A stretch of 7,645 nt of DNA from Proteobacteria bacterium UBA1278 (lineage in GTDB: Bacteria > Pseudomonadota > Gammaproteobacteria > Comchoanobacterales > Comchoanobacteraceae): assembly GCA_002308435.1 (NCBI GenBank), contig DBUY01000070.1, positions 1-7,645 on the forward strand, in the 5' to 3' direction. The notes under the pieces were generated by a model that saw nothing but the letters and a program-made list of their open reading frames with translations, was not told the DNA's origin and did no database searches. This document shows, one piece after another, positions 5,028 to 7,645 of this stretch (positions are counted from its first letter, which is position 1; each line of letters begins with the position of its first letter). Both the position numbers and the translations under genes were made by a program.

Positions 5028-7645
5028 ATGATCGATAGACTCACTGCATTCAACGTATTGGGCCAAAGCATGCAAGCCGCTAACCAACAAGCCATTCAAA
5101 GTTGCCTTACTGAGCTCAAAAAGATCAGAGACCATGGAGCAATAAAGCCACCATCATCCAATAACACCACAGGCCTTTTTACGCAGGCGCAACCTATGCA
5201 AGCGCTACAAACTATAGAAGATGGGTTTCCCAAGTACTGGTGTCCACACGCTGATAGTGGCTGGGCAGTATTTGAAACGGTGACGATTCCCCAGGGTTGC
5301 TTAGATAAGATTGACCGTCAATGGCCAGGTACGCTAGCCATGATTACGAAGGCTGCCTGTAGCGGAAAAGGCGCTTCAATTGAAACAAGAACCGCACTAC
5401 TTGTGCCGCTATGCGATGACCTTCGACAAATGGACTTCCATGCCTTGACTCGATCAGGTCATGACGTTATCACAAATATTGCGGCGGCTACACAAGGCTG
5501 CCTAAAAAAACCTGAAAACGGTGCCATCAATGCGTTGAATGCCATCGCCCCGACGCTCCGGTCACTTGACAATACGCAATTATTTAGCGAGCAATTGAGC
5601 AAGCGGGCATTTGTCGGGTATCTTGTCTATGCATGTATTGCAGGTCATCCAGACGCGCTTGAAGCAATCGTCCCACAGTTGGCGCAAAGCTCGGGTGAAC
5701 AACTGTATGTCATCTTTAGCAAGAACCCTGCCATCCTTCGAGAGATGCTCAAGTTTATCGTGCCAAGCCCAACAAATCTAAGAGCGCGCTTACTCAATTT
5801 CCACGTTGCTCACAGTCAGGATAACACAGAGACAATGGACAAGACCTTCTCTCCATCCACCGAGCAGGGCGCTACTACCATACGACAAGCGTTAATCACC
5901 ATGGCGCCAGGCATCAGGCAATTCACGATCGAGCAGATCATTAACCTCGACAAACAGTACCAAAAAACCGTTAAAAAAGCACAAATGGGCCTCACAGCGT
6001 ACTTCATATTGTATGCGTTCTTTGAGGGCGATCAATCATTGATGGATGCGTTTGCGAGTCAGCTATCTAGCGCAACCCATGCCCAACTCATGGAGTTGGG
6101 CGGCGATGGCGGTTTTTTTCGGGATTTGTTGCAGCTTGGTCTGACAACAAATACATACCGAATGATCTATAATGGCTTATCTGATAGTGACTTTGAGATG
6201 ATGCAAAATAGCATGCCAAACATGTTCGACTTTGCAGAGCGTCATGTGCAGAATAGTGGATATTTGAATGTGATCAAGGCGTTTATAGATGCATTGTCTC
6301 AGTCATCTACTTTATCAGAGCTACAAGCGCTTGATCAAAAATGTGGCGTCATTGAGCCATTGATTCGCTTGATGATATGGAACGAGCCATTTCCCGAAGC
6401 AAGAAATAGTTTCGTGCGTCTGATTGCAGGCTATGCGGAACAACATCTGAATACACACGCTACTGAGTTGCTTGCAGGCGAGTCACTACCATCGCTAATG
6501 ATGCTGGCAGATCAAGTCGAGCCGCCTCGTCAGTCTAATAATGAAGACATGTCCGTAGCGATTTGGGCAGCAGAGCAACAGCATCCGGGGCTAATCAAAA
6601 AAATCATCGCACTCAAGATAGTGCCATGTCCTGAACTGCAAGCCATGCTCAAGAAAGTCGACAGTGCAATGCGTATGGAGGGCGAGCACTTGAATCCTCT
6701 TATCATGATTGAACCGAGTAAAATGCACCTCTACAGTGGTGTTCACTTCACAACCTTAGTGATGTTGACAGGTGAGTTAAAGAACGAGGTCATAGACATG
6801 TTATCCAGTCAACAGATGTTTGCCCTGATGAAGCGCAAGCCCGATATGCTGAAATGGGTACTGAAAGTCGGTCAGGTAATCAATGATGAGGACGTTTTTT
6901 TCTCGCTGATTGGAAAGATGTTTACAGACGGTTATGGTATTGCTGCAATCGAATCAATGAGTCCTGGCAGTTTTAGGACAATGATGGATACGAGTCTCAA
7001 GTTGCATGATCCGTTAATTGCACTGCTATTGTTACAGTTGATATTATGGAGGTCGCCCCAGATGGTAGACAGTCATACTCTGGATCGTGCTGACAATAGG
7101 GGTGTGCCAATACAAATTCTGAATGCCAATACGTGTTCAGGCAGTGATAATGATACGAATAACTTGCCAGTCGCCGTGCCAGTGGGGGATGAGGTTTCTG
7201 AGAACATGACAAATTGTACAGGTAATCAGAATGAGCGTCTCATCAGGTCACCTGGCACCATCACAACACTACTTCGTATCAACACATATCTATCTGCTAG
7301 AGACGGTCGTGAGTTTGTGATTGCAGATAGGCCAATGAGAACAAGTGCTAAAGCATCATTAATCATGAGAATAATAAAAGAGCAGCTTCTAAAAATTAAT
7401 ATGAACATGACAGTCGATAAGCTCAAAACATACTATCGAAACATGTTGTGTGAGTGTATGCAGGGAGTCAGCTTTGAGGAGTTTCTCAATTGTCCAGTGA
7501 CAAATCATGAACTGAGTGAGTTATCATTGATTTGTTGGTTGGCCAGTCAAGGTGAGCCGCAGTCACTAAAGATTTTTATAGACAAATTGACGCTTGATAG
7601 AGATGGTACAGTTAGAATCAATGATATTTTATTAGCTGACCGTCT
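5028..7645 (+). CDS. Large all-alpha repeat (solenoid-like) protein of unknown function, 3'-truncated by window edge
   Basis: An open frame of 872 codons from the ATG at 5028 to the window end, with no stop. AGG (5018-5020) lies seven bases upstream, a modest Shine-Dalgarno. The frame is open back to 4932 and residues just before the ATG (GQIDDALTGFG) look protein-like, so a TTG or CTG start upstream (5013, 4992) is possible. The protein is helical throughout, without signal peptide or clear membrane span; IALLLLQLILW near residue 665 is the most hydrophobic stretch. A module recurs: GYLVYACIAGHPDALEAIVP (197), AYFILYAFFEGDQSLMDAFA (324), PLIRLMIWNEPFPEARNSFV (about 444), FTTLVMLTGELKNEVIDML (574) and LICWLASQGEPQSLKIFI (about 835), close to multiples of 126 residues. 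Residues about 683-740 form a polar, Asn/Asp-rich linker. I recognise no enzyme motif. It is divergent from the 3433-4761 gene and not obviously homologous to it. A scaffold or effector role is inference. Confidence 0.85.
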   Translation, partial: MIDRLTAFNVLGQSMQAANQQAIQSCLTELKKIRDHGAIKPPSSNNTTGLFTQAQPMQALQTIEDGFPKYWCPHADSGWAVFETVTIPQGCLDKIDRQWPGTLAMITKAACSGKGASIETRTALLVPLCDDLRQMDFHALTRSGHDVITNIAAATQGCLKKPENGAINALNAIAPTLRSLDNTQLFSEQLSKRAFVGYLVYACIAGHPDALEAIVPQLAQSSGEQLYVIFSKNPAILREMLKFIVPSPTNLRARLLNFHVAHSQDNTETMDKTFSPSTEQGATTIRQALITMAPGIRQFTIEQIINLDKQYQKTVKKAQMGLTAYFILYAFFEGDQSLMDAFASQLSSATHAQLMELGGDGGFFRDLLQLGLTTNTYRMIYNGLSDSDFEMMQNSMPNMFDFAERHVQNSGYLNVIKAFIDALSQSSTLSELQALDQKCGVIEPLIRLMIWNEPFPEARNSFVRLIAGYAEQHLNTHATELLAGESLPSLMMLADQVEPPRQSNNEDMSVAIWAAEQQHPGLIKKIIALKIVPCPELQAMLKKVDSAMRMEGEHLNPLIMIEPSKMHLYSGVHFTTLVMLTGELKNEVIDMLSSQQMFALMKRKPDMLKWVLKVGQVINDEDVFFSLIGKMFTDGYGIAAIESMSPGSFRTMMDTSLKLHDPLIALLLLQLILWRSPQMVDSHTLDRADNRGVPIQILNANTCSGSDNDTNNLPVAVPVGDEVSENMTNCTGNQNERLIRSPGTITTLLRINTYLSARDGREFVIADRPMRTSAKASLIMRIIKEQLLKINMNMTVDKLKTYYRNMLCECMQGVSFEEFLNCPVTNHELSELSLICWLASQGEPQSLKIFIDKLTLDRDGTVRINDILLADR

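Noticed and set aside
4979..5038. ATG at 4979 as start of the plus-strand gene
   Set aside because: It is in a different frame and meets TAG after 19 codons; the ATG at 5028 is in the long frame.
5816..7426. Three short minus-strand frames opposite the plus-strand gene
   Set aside because: They lie wholly inside the continuous 872-codon frame and show no start signals.

Overview
The window looks like an accessory, probably host-interaction, region of a bacterial genome. Uninterrupted reading frames, clear Shine-Dalgarno sequences before two of the genes (genes 2 and 3) and sigma70-type promoters point to a bacterium. Two degenerate fragments resembling cysteinyl-tRNA synthetase are proteobacterial in style. 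No intact housekeeping, metabolic or replication gene is visible. Modular repeat proteins with basic, nuclear-localisation-like tails suggest an intracellular symbiont or pathogen, but this is inference and I cannot name the genus.

Layout. (1) 1-1514, minus: a long frame running off the left edge, 504 codons visible. It encodes about twelve 22-32 residue strand-helix (LRR-like) repeats and a Ser/Arg-rich tail. (2) 1515-1970: the promoter of gene 1, a 46-bp repeat inside an imperfect palindrome, and a cysS-like relic on the minus strand. (3) 1971-3110, minus: a 379-aa protein with a signal peptide, a possible glycosyltransferase-like domain and a C-terminal membrane anchor; it is visibly AT-richer than its neighbours. 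(4) 3111-3432: a strong Shine-Dalgarno for that gene and the second copy of the 46-bp repeat, continuous with a second cysS-like relic on the plus strand. (5) 3433-4761, minus: a 442-aa paralogue of gene 1 (same N-terminus and repeat type) with a 160-residue acidic tail built from DNA tandem repeats and containing three basic clusters. (6) 4762-5027: a divergent intergenic region with a good promoter for gene 3 and two stem-loops. (7) 5028-7645, plus: a frame running off the right edge, 872 codons visible, encoding an all-alpha protein with a recurring module spaced about 126 residues apart.

How they fit together. Genes 1 and 3 are related to each other, and gene 4 is another solenoid-type protein, so three of the four genes encode large protein-interaction scaffolds, as in effector repertoires. 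Gene 2 is the outlier: it is exported or membrane-anchored, AT-rich, and bracketed by direct repeats embedded in cysS debris, which suggests an inserted cassette. No gene has a function I can state with certainty.
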